Made by a program: the position numbers and the translations under genes. 64,000 nucleotides of DNA from Streptosporangium sp. NBC_01756 (GTDB lineage: Bacteria; Actinomycetota; Actinomycetes; Streptosporangiales; Streptosporangiaceae), in NCBI RefSeq assembly GCF_035917975.1, contig NZ_CP109130.1:186001-250000 (forward strand), written 5' to 3'. Shown here in pieces: positions 24,916 through 33,942 of this stretch. Under the pieces are notes generated by a model. That model was not told where the DNA came from. It ran no database searches and saw only the letters and a list, made by a program, of their open reading frames with translations. Positions within the stretch are counted from its first letter, which is position 1; every line of letters begins with the position of its first letter.

Positions 24916-26259
24916 ATGAAGCTGGCCGTTCTCGGCGGCGGAGGCTTCCGGGTCCCGCTCGTGTACGGCGCGCTCCTGCGCGACACCGCCAAGCCGCGCG
25001 TGGAGGAGGTGGTGCTGTACGACGTGTCGGCGGAGCGGCTCACAGCCATCCGCCACGTGCTGGACCAGCTCGCCGCCGGGTACGACCTTCCGCCCGAGGT
25101 ACGGACCACCACGGACCTGGACAGCGCACTGCGCGAAGCCGACTTCGTCTTCTCGGCCATCCGCGTGGGCGGCCTGGCGGGACGCACCGCGGACGAGCGG
25201 GTCGCGCTGGAGCTGGGCCTCCTCGGCCAGGAGACGACCGGGCCCGGCGGCATCGCCTTCGGCCTGCGCACCGTCCCGGTGGCCGTGCGCGTGGCCGAGC
25301 GGGTGGCCGCCCTCGCGCCCCGGGCCTGGGTCATCAACTTCACCAATCCGGCCGGCATGATCACCGAGGCCATGCAGGGCGTGCTCGGCGACCGCGTGGT
25401 CGGCATCTGCGACTCACCGCTCGGGCTGATCCGGCGGGCCGCCGCCGCCCTCGGGCTCGATCCGGCGCGCGTGTCGCCGGACTATGTGGGGCTGAACCAC
25501 CTCGGCTGGCTGCGCGGGCTCACCTACCAGGGCCGCGACATGCTGCCCGGCCTGCTCGCCGACGATACCGCGCTGCACCGGATCGAGGAGGCCCGGATCT
25601 TCGGCGGCGACTGGGTGCGGACCCTCGGCGCGCTGCCCAACGAGTACCTCTACTACTACTACTTCACCCGCGAATCCGTCGCCGCGATCATGGGCACCGA
25701 ACACACCCGCGGCGAGTCCCTGCTCGGGCAGCAGGACCGGTTCTACGCCTCCGTCCGGGAGCGGCCCGAACACGCACTCACCGAGTGGGGCAGGGCACGC
25801 AGGGAACGCGACGCGACGTACATGGCCGAGACCCGCGACACCACCGAGGCAGGCGAACGCGACGCCGCCGATCTGGAGGCGGGCGGGTACGAGGGCGTCG
25901 CACTCGCCCTCATGGCCGCCCTCGCCCGCGGGGAGTCCACCACCATGATCCTCAATGTCCGCAACGGCACCGCGGTGCCCGGCCTGCCCGCGGAGGCGGT
26001 CGTCGAGATCCCCTGCGCGGTGGACGGCTCCGGAATCCGGCCGCTGGCCACCCGCCCGCTCCCCGGCCGTTTCCTCGGCCTCGTGGAGCAGGTCAAAGCG
26101 GTCGAACAGACGACCATCGCAGCCGCCCTGTCAGGCTCGTCCCGCCTGGCCGTCGAGGCGTTCGCCCTGCACCCCCTGGTCGACTCGGTCGGCACCGCGC
26201 GTACGCTGCTCGACGGCTACCGCGCCCGCATCCCGGAGCTGGCCACCGTCTTCCGGTGA
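24916..26259 (+). CDS. Glycoside hydrolase family 4, 6-phospho-beta-glucosidase-like
   Basis: A 447-residue NAD+- and Mn2+-dependent hydrolase. Rossmann start KLAVLGGGGFRVPLVYGAL; NFTNPAGMITEAM; metal-site cysteine in GICDSPLGL and histidine in GLNHLGWLRG; tyrosine-rich NEYLYYYYFTRES. GH4 enzymes oxidise C3, eliminate the glycosidic bond and re-reduce; most need a 6-phosphorylated sugar. A strong ribosome site (GGGAGGGGG) precedes ATG 24916. GH4 6-phosphoglycosidases usually partner PTS importers; here an ABC importer plus a separate PfkB kinase may supply the phosphate. Confidence 0.92.
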   Translation: MKLAVLGGGGFRVPLVYGALLRDTAKPRVEEVVLYDVSAERLTAIRHVLDQLAAGYDLPPEVRTTTDLDSALREADFVFSAIRVGGLAGRTADERVALELGLLGQETTGPGGIAFGLRTVPVAVRVAERVAALAPRAWVINFTNPAGMITEAMQGVLGDRVVGICDSPLGLIRRAAAALGLDPARVSPDYVGLNHLGWLRGLTYQGRDMLPGLLADDTALHRIEEARIFGGDWVRTLGALPNEYLYYYYFTRESVAAIMGTEHTRGESLLGQQDRFYASVRERPEHALTEWGRARRERDATYMAETRDTTEAGERDAADLEAGGYEGVALALMAALARGESTTMILNVRNGTAVPGLPAEAVVEIPCAVDGSGIRPLATRPLPGRFLGLVEQVKAVEQTTIAAALSGSSRLAVEAFALHPLVDSVGTARTLLDGYRARIPELATVFR

Positions 26260-26265
26260 AATTGA

Positions 26266-26329
26266 AGTTCGCTCTACGAACTAGTATGGTCAAGTTCGCA
26301 GGGCGAACTAATATATTTCGTGTGACGAA
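26266..26329. promoter_or_regulatory. Three MarR-type operators before the flavoprotein gene
   Basis: Three dyads share the core TTCG-N5-CGAA: AGTTCGctctaCGAACT (26266-26282), AGTTCGCaggGCGAACT (26293-26309) and TTCGtgtgaCGAA (26317-26329). Centres are 27 and 22 bases apart. The same core recurs before the MarR gene at 28062-28074. The repeats end about 33 bases before the flavoprotein ATG, so bound repressor would cover the promoter. Confidence 0.75.
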
Positions 26330-26362
26330 TGATATTCGTTGCATTATGAGGGGCGGGGAACC

Positions 26363-27451
26363 ATGGGTCGTACCGTTGCGGTCATCGGTGGAGGTTATGG
26401 AGGCGCTGCGGTCGCCAAGGCGCTGGACCAGGACACCGACATCGTTCTCATCGAATCCAAGGACGCTTTCGTCAATTCGTCCGGATCGCTGCGCGCGCTG
26501 GTTCGGCCGGACTGGGCGGGCAACATCTTCTTTCCGTACGACAGGCTGCTCCAGCGCGGCAAGGTCATCCGCGAGCGCGTGGTCTCGGTGGACCCCGGCG
26601 GTGTCACCCTGGCCTCCGGGGAGCGCGTTGACGCCGACTATCTCGTCCTCGCCTCCGGCTCCAGCTATCCCTATCCGGCCAAGACGGACACCGACTCCTC
26701 CGGCGAGGCCCTGGAACGACTCCGCGTCACCCACAAGGAACTCGCGGCGGCCGATCGGGTGCTGCTCGTCGGCGCCGGGCCGGTCGGCCTGGAACTGTCC
26801 GGTGAGATCAAGGCGGTCTGGCCGGACAAGCACGTGACCATCGTCGACCCGGCCGAGCAACTGGTCCCCGACTTCCAGCCGGAGCTGCGCGAGGAGCTGC
26901 ACCGCCAGCTCGACGCGCTGGGCGTGGAGCTGCGGCTGGGCACCGCCCTGAGCACGCAGCCGCCGACCGAGCCGGGCCGGACGGAGACCTTCACCGTCGC
27001 CACCACCGACGGCGAGATCTCCGCCGACATCTGGTTCCGCTGCTACGGCGTGAGCGTCAACGGCGACTACCTCGGTGACGGCCTGGTCACCGAACGCACG
27101 CCGCAGGGGCACGTCCGGGTGACCGAGACGCTCAACGTCGAGGGGCACGGCCACATCTACGCACTAGGCGACATCACCGACCTGGCCGAGGCCAAGATGG
27201 CCAGGAACGCGATGCAGCACGCCGAGATCGTGGCGGAGAACATCATCGCCCAGGTGCGGGGCGAACAGCCCACGGCCGTCTACCGGCCGGCTTCCATCCC
27301 CTCCGTCCTGCTCCCGCTAGGGCCCAGCGGCGGCGTCGGCCAGGTGCCCTCCCCCGACGGCCCGGCCATCCTGCCCGCGCGGATGGTCGCCGAATACAAG
27401 GGCACCGACCTGCTCACCGGCCGGTTCTCCGAACTGTTCGGCGTCGCCTGA
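26363..27451 (+). CDS. FAD-dependent pyridine-nucleotide oxidoreductase (AIFM2/FSP1-like)
   Basis: A 362-residue two-Rossmann flavoprotein: FAD box VAVIGGGYGGAAVAKAL at residues 4-20, NAD(P)H box VLLVGAGPVGLELSGEI about residue 132, and the second FAD motif HIYALGDITDLAEAKMA. FVNSSGSLRALVRP and the absence of redox-active CxxC set it with AIFM2/NDH-2-like quinone reductases rather than disulfide reductases. Predicted role: NAD(P)H oxidation with a quinone or similar acceptor, at the membrane face. ATG 26363 follows GGGGCGGGGAA. Triple MarR operators upstream suggest induction by a phenolic or quinone-like compound. Confidence 0.85.
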   Translation: MGRTVAVIGGGYGGAAVAKALDQDTDIVLIESKDAFVNSSGSLRALVRPDWAGNIFFPYDRLLQRGKVIRERVVSVDPGGVTLASGERVDADYLVLASGSSYPYPAKTDTDSSGEALERLRVTHKELAAADRVLLVGAGPVGLELSGEIKAVWPDKHVTIVDPAEQLVPDFQPELREELHRQLDALGVELRLGTALSTQPPTEPGRTETFTVATTDGEISADIWFRCYGVSVNGDYLGDGLVTERTPQGHVRVTETLNVEGHGHIYALGDITDLAEAKMARNAMQHAEIVAENIIAQVRGEQPTAVYRPASIPSVLLPLGPSGGVGQVPSPDGPAILPARMVAEYKGTDLLTGRFSELFGVA

Positions 27452-27507
27452 TCCGCACGCCCGTACGGAACGAGCACCCCGGACCGCACGGGCGCACCAA
27501 GGTCTAC

Positions 27508-27990
27508 TCAGCCCCCGTGCGCGGCGGGGGCACCCTCGTCCCACTCCATGAAGACCACCGGCACCTTGTTGTCCAGCACCACCCGGCCGAGCAAATCCGC
27601 CAGCCTGCCGCGATCGGCGTCGCCGAGGACCGCCGGGAGCGCCTCGATCCGCCGGCAGGTCTCGGTATAGAACGCGTCGGCGAGCTCACCGCCCTCCGCG
27701 GTGAGCGCGACCTGGACGGCCCGCCCGTCCTGCGGGTCCGGCTCCCGCCGTACCAGGCGGCGCTCGGCGGTCCGGTCCACCAGGCCGGTCAGGCTCGACT
27801 TCGCCAGCCCCAGCACCCCGCCCAGCTCACTCATGCCGTACGGCTGCACCATCAGCACGCAGAGCAGCTGCCCCTGCTGCGGGGTCAGTCCGTACTCCCG
27901 GCTCGTCTCGGCGTACACGGCGTTCACCAGGAACGAGGAGCGCACCAGCGCGGTGACGACCCCCATGCGCCCGTCCACGGCTCTTCCCAT
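27508..27990 (-). CDS. MarR-family repressor
   Basis: A 160-residue winged-helix regulator: ...AVYAETSREYGLTPQQGQLLCVLMVQPYGMSELGGVLGLAKSSLTGLVDRTAERRLVRREPDPQDGRAVQVALT covers the DNA-binding domain and the conserved DxRAVxVxLT wing. GAGGAGG lies seven bases before ATG 27990. It is convergent with the flavoprotein gene; both genes have the same TTCG-N5-CGAA operator upstream, so it most likely represses itself and its neighbour. Confidence 0.92.
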   Translation of the reverse strand: MGRAVDGRMGVVTALVRSSFLVNAVYAETSREYGLTPQQGQLLCVLMVQPYGMSELGGVLGLAKSSLTGLVDRTAERRLVRREPDPQDGRAVQVALTAEGGELADAFYTETCRRIEALPAVLGDADRGRLADLLGRVVLDNKVPVVFMEWDEGAPAAHGG

Positions 27991-28060
27991 TCAACGACCT
28001 CCTCGCGGGACCCCATTCCCTGTGAAATGGAGAGTACCTCAATCACCAAACCATCATATG

Positions 28061-28076
28061 ATTCGTTATACGAACT
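28061..28076. promoter_or_regulatory. MarR autoregulatory operator
   Basis: ATTCGttataCGAACT contains TTCG-N5-CGAA (28062-28074), the same core and spacer as the three sites at 26266-26329. It lies about 75 bases upstream of the MarR start codon. Confidence 0.65.
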
Positions 28077-28199
28077 ATATGATGGAGCATGGCCTTCGGC
28101 CGCATCACGGAAAGGCGATCCGTGGTAACACTTCAGTGACCTGAGTACATCGAAAAACCCGCCCATACGGGTGAGTCGTGATCCTTGGAAAGAGGTGGG

Positions 28200-28559
28200 A
28201 TGACGACGCCGGAACGGAAGGCACTGTTCGGAGCCGGGATCGGGACCGCGACCGGGACCGCGCCGGAGAGGCTGCGGCTCGCGGCCCGGGGAGATCACGA
28301 GGGGCTCGACCTGTTCACGGTCCCCGATCACCCTATTTCGGCGGCCACCTGGACGCCTACTCCATCGTAGGGGTCGCCCTCGGCCGCACCGCGAACATCA
28401 CGGGGCTCATGAGCGTCACCAACCTGCCGAGCCGGTCGGCGCCGATGCCGGTGCGGACGATCACCTCGCTGCCCGCTCTGTCGGGCGGCCGGCGCGGGCC
28501 GGGACCCCGGGGACATCGCCACGATCGTCCCGGTGGTCCGTGCGGCCGTCACCGTATGA
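28200..28559 (+). pseudogene. Broken luciferase-like (LLM) flavin monooxygenase gene
   Basis: ATG 28200 opens a frame reading LRLAARGDHEGLDLFTVPDHP; the protein then continues one frame over as YFGGHLDAYSIVGVALGRTA, then LMSVTNLPSRSAPMPVRTIT and SLPALSGGR. A single C missing near 28331 explains the shift. This is the N-terminal third of LLM oxidoreductases (GLDLxxVxDHPYxxxxLDxxxxLxxxAxRTxxIxxxxxVxNLPLRxPxxLxxxxxSLDxLSGGR). After SGGR the central part is missing; a third frame gives DIATIVPVVRAAVTV up to a stop at 28559, possibly the original C-terminus. The A/T-rich 28560-28815 holds no gene I recognise. Confidence 0.65.
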
Positions 28560-28815
28560 CGGAGTCTCTCCCTCGCCCGAAAAGGGCACCTCCGCGGCGG
28601 GCACCGAGCGGGCCGCCCGCCTGACCTCCGGTTATGCGGGCACGCGACCTGAGCGTCCTCGCCGGACAGACGGCCAACTATTTTAAAGGATCGGATGCCC
28701 CGAATTCCAGCCATTGCCGAATCCGGCATCGATCCACCCGTCGAGTCGGTCATTTAATCAAAAGACTGACTTTTCAGCTTTCCACTGAATAAAGTCCGTT
28801 ATTAGCTGGCGACTA

Positions 28816-28836
28816 CCGCCCTTCTCGGAAGGGCGG
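28816..28836. terminator. Hairpin before the CHAP gene
   Basis: Perfect 9-bp stem CCGCCCTTC/GAAGGGCGG with a TCG loop. No U tract follows on either strand. It may end leftover transcription from the broken LLM gene or form a 5' structure in the CHAP mRNA, whose start codon is 27 bases away. Confidence 0.45.
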
Positions 28837-28862
28837 AAGAGTGGACGGAGTGGCTGACGGCC

Positions 28863-30017
28863 ATGGATCCGATCGGTGACGACCTACTCCGCGTCATGGA
28901 GCCGAAACTCGGCTACAAGGAACGGCCCGGCCAGCACACCACGTTCGGCCAGTGGTACGCGACCAATGTGGTGAAGGACTCCCAGTACCGGACGGCCCCC
29001 TGGTGCGACATGGTCATCGCCTGGGCCGCGGGGAAGGCGGGGGTCGAGGACTTCGTCGGCCAGTTCGCCTGGACCCCCTCCCACGCCCGCTGGTTCGAGG
29101 CGCGGGGCGCGTGGTCGAGGAAACCGGAGCCCGGCGCGCTGGTCTTCTTCGACTGGTCCGGCGGCAAGGACATCGGAGGCATCGACCATGTCGGCCTCAT
29201 CGAGAGAGTCGACGGTGGAACGCTCCACACCGTCGAGGGCAATGTCGACGGGATCTGGCTGAAACGCAAGACGCGCGACGAGAGCAAGGTCGTCGGCTAC
29301 GGGCTGCCGCGCAAGGTCAAGCAGAACCTGGAAAGCGCCGCCACCAAGAACGTGGCGGTCGCGCGGGCGGACGGACCGGGTGAGGCCCGCCCGACGGCCG
29401 CCCCGGGCTCCGCAGCCGTTCACCCGGGGCCGACCGTGCCGGAGACCGCACCGGTCGCGGCACTGCTCCTCCTCGTCCTCGGCGTGACGTTCATCCTGGC
29501 CCGACACCGGTCGCGCGCCTCGGCGGCAGGACGGTCCTCTCTCTCACCGGCCGAGCGCACCCCCGCTCCCCCGCCGGGACTGCCACGCGTCCCGGCAACG
29601 GGGCGGCACCGCAGGCGGGCCTCCGCCGTGGACTCGAAGGCCGTGGACCCCAAGGCCGCGGACTCGAAGTCGGAAATGAAGTTGGACGCGAAAGAGAACA
29701 TGCCGGCGGACACCGGGCCGGACGGCGGCGGTCCGCCCGCCGTTCCCGTCTGGAGGCCGGCGCCCAGGCCGGCGGTCCGGCATGTGCGGCGGCGGACGCC
29801 CGCGGCGGCCATCGGACGGCCGTGCGGGGACGGAGAGGAGCATGCCCTCCGGAGCGGGGTCGCCGAACAGGGGCACCATCACCGCCTTCGGTTCACCGGC
29901 GAGGGGGTGCCGGTCGGCGCAGCCGGTCCACCGGAGGCCAGGGCGGGCCGGCGGCCGTACTCGTCCGGGCCGGGGGCACCCACCGAGGACCCGGCCGGGC
30001 AGCGCCGACTTGATTAA
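28863..30017 (+). CDS. CHAP-domain protein with membrane segment and charged tail
   Basis: A 384-residue protein. The N-terminal CHAP (NlpC/P60-like amidase) domain has the nucleophile in TAPWCDMVIAWAAGKAG (Cys about residue 43), the histidine in GGIDHVGLIERV and the polar residue in HTVEGNVDG. There is no signal peptide before the domain. A membrane segment (VAALLLLVLGVTFILA, about residues 196-213) follows a Pro/Ala linker. The remaining about 170 residues are Arg/Pro/Ala rich, include the repeat AVDSKAVDPKAADSKS and look disordered. The layout suggests a peptidoglycan amidase tethered by an internal anchor, but export without a signal is unexplained. The ribosome site is weak (GGAG at 28847). 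Confidence 0.75.
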   Translation: MDPIGDDLLRVMEPKLGYKERPGQHTTFGQWYATNVVKDSQYRTAPWCDMVIAWAAGKAGVEDFVGQFAWTPSHARWFEARGAWSRKPEPGALVFFDWSGGKDIGGIDHVGLIERVDGGTLHTVEGNVDGIWLKRKTRDESKVVGYGLPRKVKQNLESAATKNVAVARADGPGEARPTAAPGSAAVHPGPTVPETAPVAALLLLVLGVTFILARHRSRASAAGRSSLSPAERTPAPPPGLPRVPATGRHRRRASAVDSKAVDPKAADSKSEMKLDAKENMPADTGPDGGGPPAVPVWRPAPRPAVRHVRRRTPAAAIGRPCGDGEEHALRSGVAEQGHHHRLRFTGEGVPVGAAGPPEARAGRRPYSSGPGAPTEDPAGQRRLD

Positions 30018-30036
30018 TTAGGTAAGGCAAAGCTAA
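30018..30036 (+). promoter_or_regulatory. IdeR/DmdR1-type iron box
   Basis: TTAGGTAAGGCAAAGCTAA matches the IdeR/DtxR consensus TTAGGTTAGGCTAACCTAA at 16 of 19 positions. It lies 38 bases before the siderophore-interacting protein start, where a bound repressor with Fe2+ would block transcription. Confidence 0.85.
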
Positions 30037-30073
30037 GTTACCTGCGACGACATTTCCGAGCGAAGGCAGCACG

Positions 30074-31003
<930 letters not shown>

Positions 31004-31094
31004 GCCCGCGTCCTTCCGGCGGGCTCAGCACATGGACTTCCCTCACCCGCCGGCGCGAGCGGTAGTCCGGCGTGCTGCGGGTAGTGACCGGTAC

Positions 31095-32006
31095 ATGACG
31101 GTCAGGGGATTCACCGGACGGGTCGCGGCGTTCTGGGTCCGGGTCCGCCACCGCCACGGCTGGCTGGACCACCTGGTCCGCGCCGGAGTGCGCTACGACC
31201 AGGCGGGTGCCGCGCGGCTGTCGGCGGCCCTCACCTACTACGCGTTCTTCGCGCTGTTCGCCCTGGGACTGCTGGGCTTCTCGATCATCGGGCACGTTCT
31301 GGACACCCCGCAGGTGTTGGACACGGTGCAGAGCTACCTGACCGACACCTTTCCCCGTCTCGACGTCGAGGCCCTGCTCGACGCCAGGAGCACGGCCGGG
31401 GCGATCGCCTTCGTCGGCCTGCCGATCACCGGCCTGTTCTGGATGGACACCCTGCGCTCGGCGATCAGGGCGATCTGGCTGATCGAGGAGTATCCGGGGC
31501 GCTTCCTGACGCGTCAGCTCATCGACCTGGGCGTGCTGGCCGGGCTCGGGGTGCTGCTGTCGATCTCGCTCGCGGTGATGTTCGCCACGGAGACGCTGCT
31601 CAACTGGCTGCTGGTGCACACCGTGGGCGTCGACGACGTCGTGACCCAGTGGTTCCTTTCGGCGGTCGCGTTCGTGCTCGGTCTCGGCGTCAACACCCTG
31701 CTCGCGGTCGCCCTGCTGACCGCTCCCCCACGGCTGCGGCTGCCGCCGCGCCGGGTGCTCGGACCGGCGCTGTTCATCAGCGTCGGCCTGGAAGCCCTCA
31801 AGTCCCTCGGCCAGTTCTACCTCCAGCTCACCGCGGCCAATCCCGCCTACCAGGTCGTGGCCGGTGCCGTCGCGATCCTCGTCTTCCTCAAGATCCTCAA
31901 CCAGCTCGTCCTGTTCGCCGCCGCGCTCACCGCCACCAGCACCAAGGGGGACATCGTCGACCTCGCCGTGCGCCGTACGGCGTCCGCTCCGGCGGCGCTG
32001 ACATGA
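31095..32006 (+). CDS. YihY/BrkB-family inner-membrane protein
   Basis: A 303-residue integral membrane protein with about six membrane segments. The family start RLSAALTYYAFFALFALGLLGFSIIGHVL, LPITGLFWMDTLRSAIRAIW, LIDLGVLAGLGVLLSISLAV and VVAGAVAILVFLKILNQLVLFAAALTA are typical. The family was once called ribonuclease BN by error; its real function is unknown, with transport or envelope roles proposed. It lies 91 bases after the siderophore reductase gene and overlaps the FhuF-like gene by ATGA, so it sits inside an iron-regulated unit. Confidence 0.88.
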   Translation: MTVRGFTGRVAAFWVRVRHRHGWLDHLVRAGVRYDQAGAARLSAALTYYAFFALFALGLLGFSIIGHVLDTPQVLDTVQSYLTDTFPRLDVEALLDARSTAGAIAFVGLPITGLFWMDTLRSAIRAIWLIEEYPGRFLTRQLIDLGVLAGLGVLLSISLAVMFATETLLNWLLVHTVGVDDVVTQWFLSAVAFVLGLGVNTLLAVALLTAPPRLRLPPRRVLGPALFISVGLEALKSLGQFYLQLTAANPAYQVVAGAVAILVFLKILNQLVLFAAALTATSTKGDIVDLAVRRTASAPAALT

Positions 32007-32854
32007 CCCCTCCCCTTCCGGCCCGCCGGCTTCACGGCGAGGGCGGGCCCTCGCCGTGGCTGCGTCCGGCCGGCGCCCGCGCGGTCGCCGGGGTGATGGC
32101 CGAGGTGTCGGCCATCGGACCGTATTTCGCCGTCTCGACGGCGGCCGGGGAGACGGCCGGCCCGGACTGGCGCCCGCTCACCGCGCTCCACTCCGACATC
32201 GGTGCCCTCCGCGCCTGGACCGGCCGCGTCGGGAGGCGGCTGGGCACCGGCGAGACCCGGGTCGCCGCCTCGATCCTGTTCCAGGGGCTGGCCGCCCGGT
32301 TCTGGTCACCGGTCGTCGGCGCGGTCGCCGCCCGCGGACTGCTCCCGGACCTGGATCCGGCACGCGTCCGCTGGCTGCCCGCCGCGAGCGGCCCGCTCCC
32401 GCTGCGAGCGGCCCGCCCGACCGGCTGGGAGATCACCGATCCGGACCGGGCCGCCGCACCGGTCTACCGCGCCGTGGTGACCGAGCTCCTCGAACCGCTG
32501 GCGCTGGCGGTCCAAGAGGTCACCGGGATCGCGCCGCGGCTGCTGTGGGGCAACGCGGCCTCCGCGCTGGCCGGAATCCTGCCGGCCGTCGCCCCCGAGC
32601 GACCGGACCTCGTCGCCCCGGCGGCCTCGCTCATCCGCGGGCTGCTGGCCCTCGGGGTGCTGGAGGGGTCCGGCGACCTGGCCGAACCGGCCCCGGGCCA
32701 CCACTTCTTCGTCCGGCGCAGCTGCTGCCTCTACTACCGGCTGCCCGCCGGCGGCATGTGCGGAGACTGCGTGCTGCTGTCCCCCGAGGTCCGCCACGGC
32801 CAGTGGGCGCAGGCCCTGCGGCAGGCCGAGACGGGCCCGTTCATGGAGCGCTGA
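32003..32854 (+). CDS. FhuF-like (2Fe-2S) ferric iron reductase
   Basis: A 283-residue protein whose C-terminus, RRSCCLYYRLPAGGMCGDCVL, has the CC-x10-C-x2-C cysteine pattern that binds the 2Fe-2S cluster of FhuF-type ferric-siderophore reductases. The N-terminal part is Ala/Arg/Pro rich and variable, as in the family. The ATG overlaps the BrkB stop (ATGA). Together with the SIP protein it gives the operon two independent ways to reduce ferric siderophores. Confidence 0.85.
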   Translation: MTPPLPARRLHGEGGPSPWLRPAGARAVAGVMAEVSAIGPYFAVSTAAGETAGPDWRPLTALHSDIGALRAWTGRVGRRLGTGETRVAASILFQGLAARFWSPVVGAVAARGLLPDLDPARVRWLPAASGPLPLRAARPTGWEITDPDRAAAPVYRAVVTELLEPLALAVQEVTGIAPRLLWGNAASALAGILPAVAPERPDLVAPAASLIRGLLALGVLEGSGDLAEPAPGHHFFVRRSCCLYYRLPAGGMCGDCVLLSPEVRHGQWAQALRQAETGPFMER

Positions 32855-32899
32855 CCACGCCCGGAGCCCCGCATTGGTGATGATGATAGATAGTCCGAA

Positions 32900-32909
32900 T
32901 GTCAGGACA
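32900..32909. promoter_or_regulatory. Palindromic operator candidate before the inositol-type cluster
   Basis: TGTCAGGACA is a perfect 10-bp palindrome resembling the TGTC-N2-GACA sites of GntR-type inositol regulators in actinobacteria. A second dyad, TTGACC...GGTCAA (32916-32938), lies between it and the ribosome site. No regulator gene is adjacent. Confidence 0.4.
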
Positions 32910-32970
32910 AAATCTTGACCGCCCAGCTTCCGGTCAACTAGAACTGGAGGTATCTGGACGAGGAGTCACC

Positions 32971-33942
32971 ATGCGTGTGGGCTTGCTGGGCCTTGGGCGT
33001 ATAGGCGCGTTTCACGCTGCCACCCTCTCTGCTCTCGCCGACGAACTCGTCGTCTCCGACGCCGACCAGAGCAGGGCGGAGGAGGTGGCCGGACGGCTCA
33101 AGGCCCGGGTCGGAGACCCCTTCGACGCGGACGCGGTGGTGATCGCGACTCCGACGTCCACCCACGCGGAGTTGCTGGTGCGGGCCTGCGACCTGAGGGT
33201 GCCGGCCTTCTGTGAGAAGCCCGCGGCGCCCGGCACGGCGGAGACGATACGGGTCGCCGACGCCGCCGAGCGGAGCGGGACGATCGTGCACATCGGCTTC
33301 CAGCGCCGCTTCGACGCCGGCTACACGGCCGCGCGTGAGGCGCTGCGGGGCGGTGAGCTCGGCGAGCTGCACCGGGTGCACATGATCACCGCTGATCCGG
33401 CGCCCCCGGCCCCCGGCTACATCCCGCTGTCCGGCGGCATCTTCCGGGACTGCCACATCCACGACTTCGACATCCTGCGCTGGGTCACCGGCCGCGAGGT
33501 GCACACCGTCTACGCGACCGGCTCCAACCGGGGCGAGGCGTTCTTCGCCGAGGCCGGCGACGTCGACAACAGCGCCGCGCTGCTGACCCTGGACGACGGC
33601 ACGCTGGTCACTCTGCAGGGCTCCCGCTACAACGGCGCCGGCTACGACGTGCGGATGGAGCTGGCGGGCACCCTGCGGACCCAGGCAGTCGGCCTCGACC
33701 CGCGCACGCCGCTCACCAGCGCCGAGGGCCTGCAGCCGCCGGGCGAGCCGTGGCCGGACTTCCAGGCCAGGTTCGAGGCCGCCTACGTCACGGAGATGAG
33801 CGCGTTCCTGGCAGCGGCGCGGGGCGAGCGCGAGAGTCCCTGCACGGTCCAGGACGCCCTGGCCGCTCTCTACATCGCCGAGGCGGCGGACCTGTCCCGC
33901 CGCGACGACCGCCCGGTCCGTCTCCTGGAGGTGGCCAAGTGA
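32971..33942 (+). CDS. Gfo/Idh/MocA oxidoreductase, inositol 2-dehydrogenase-like
   Basis: A 323-residue NAD(P)-dependent dehydrogenase. Nucleotide fold MRVGLLGLGRIGAFHAATL; the signature VPAFCEKPAAPGTAETIRVADAAERSG holds the catalytic EKP lysine; GGIFRDCHIHDFDILRWVTG has the Asp/His active-site pair. AGGAG lies seven bases before ATG 32971. It is followed at a 4-base overlap by an IolE-like stub and then the Cgl0159-like gene, the order seen in actinobacterial inositol or sugar-alcohol clusters. Substrate is probably a cyclitol or sugar (inference). Confidence 0.9.
   Translation: MRVGLLGLGRIGAFHAATLSALADELVVSDADQSRAEEVAGRLKARVGDPFDADAVVIATPTSTHAELLVRACDLRVPAFCEKPAAPGTAETIRVADAAERSGTIVHIGFQRRFDAGYTAAREALRGGELGELHRVHMITADPAPPAPGYIPLSGGIFRDCHIHDFDILRWVTGREVHTVYATGSNRGEAFFAEAGDVDNSAALLTLDDGTLVTLQGSRYNGAGYDVRMELAGTLRTQAVGLDPRTPLTSAEGLQPPGEPWPDFQARFEAAYVTEMSAFLAAARGERESPCTVQDALAALYIAEAADLSRRDDRPVRLLEVAK

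Noticed and set aside
28328..28753. 141-codon minus-strand frame over the LLM remnant
   Set aside because: No ribosome site or family; the plus strand carries recognisable LLM monooxygenase motifs.
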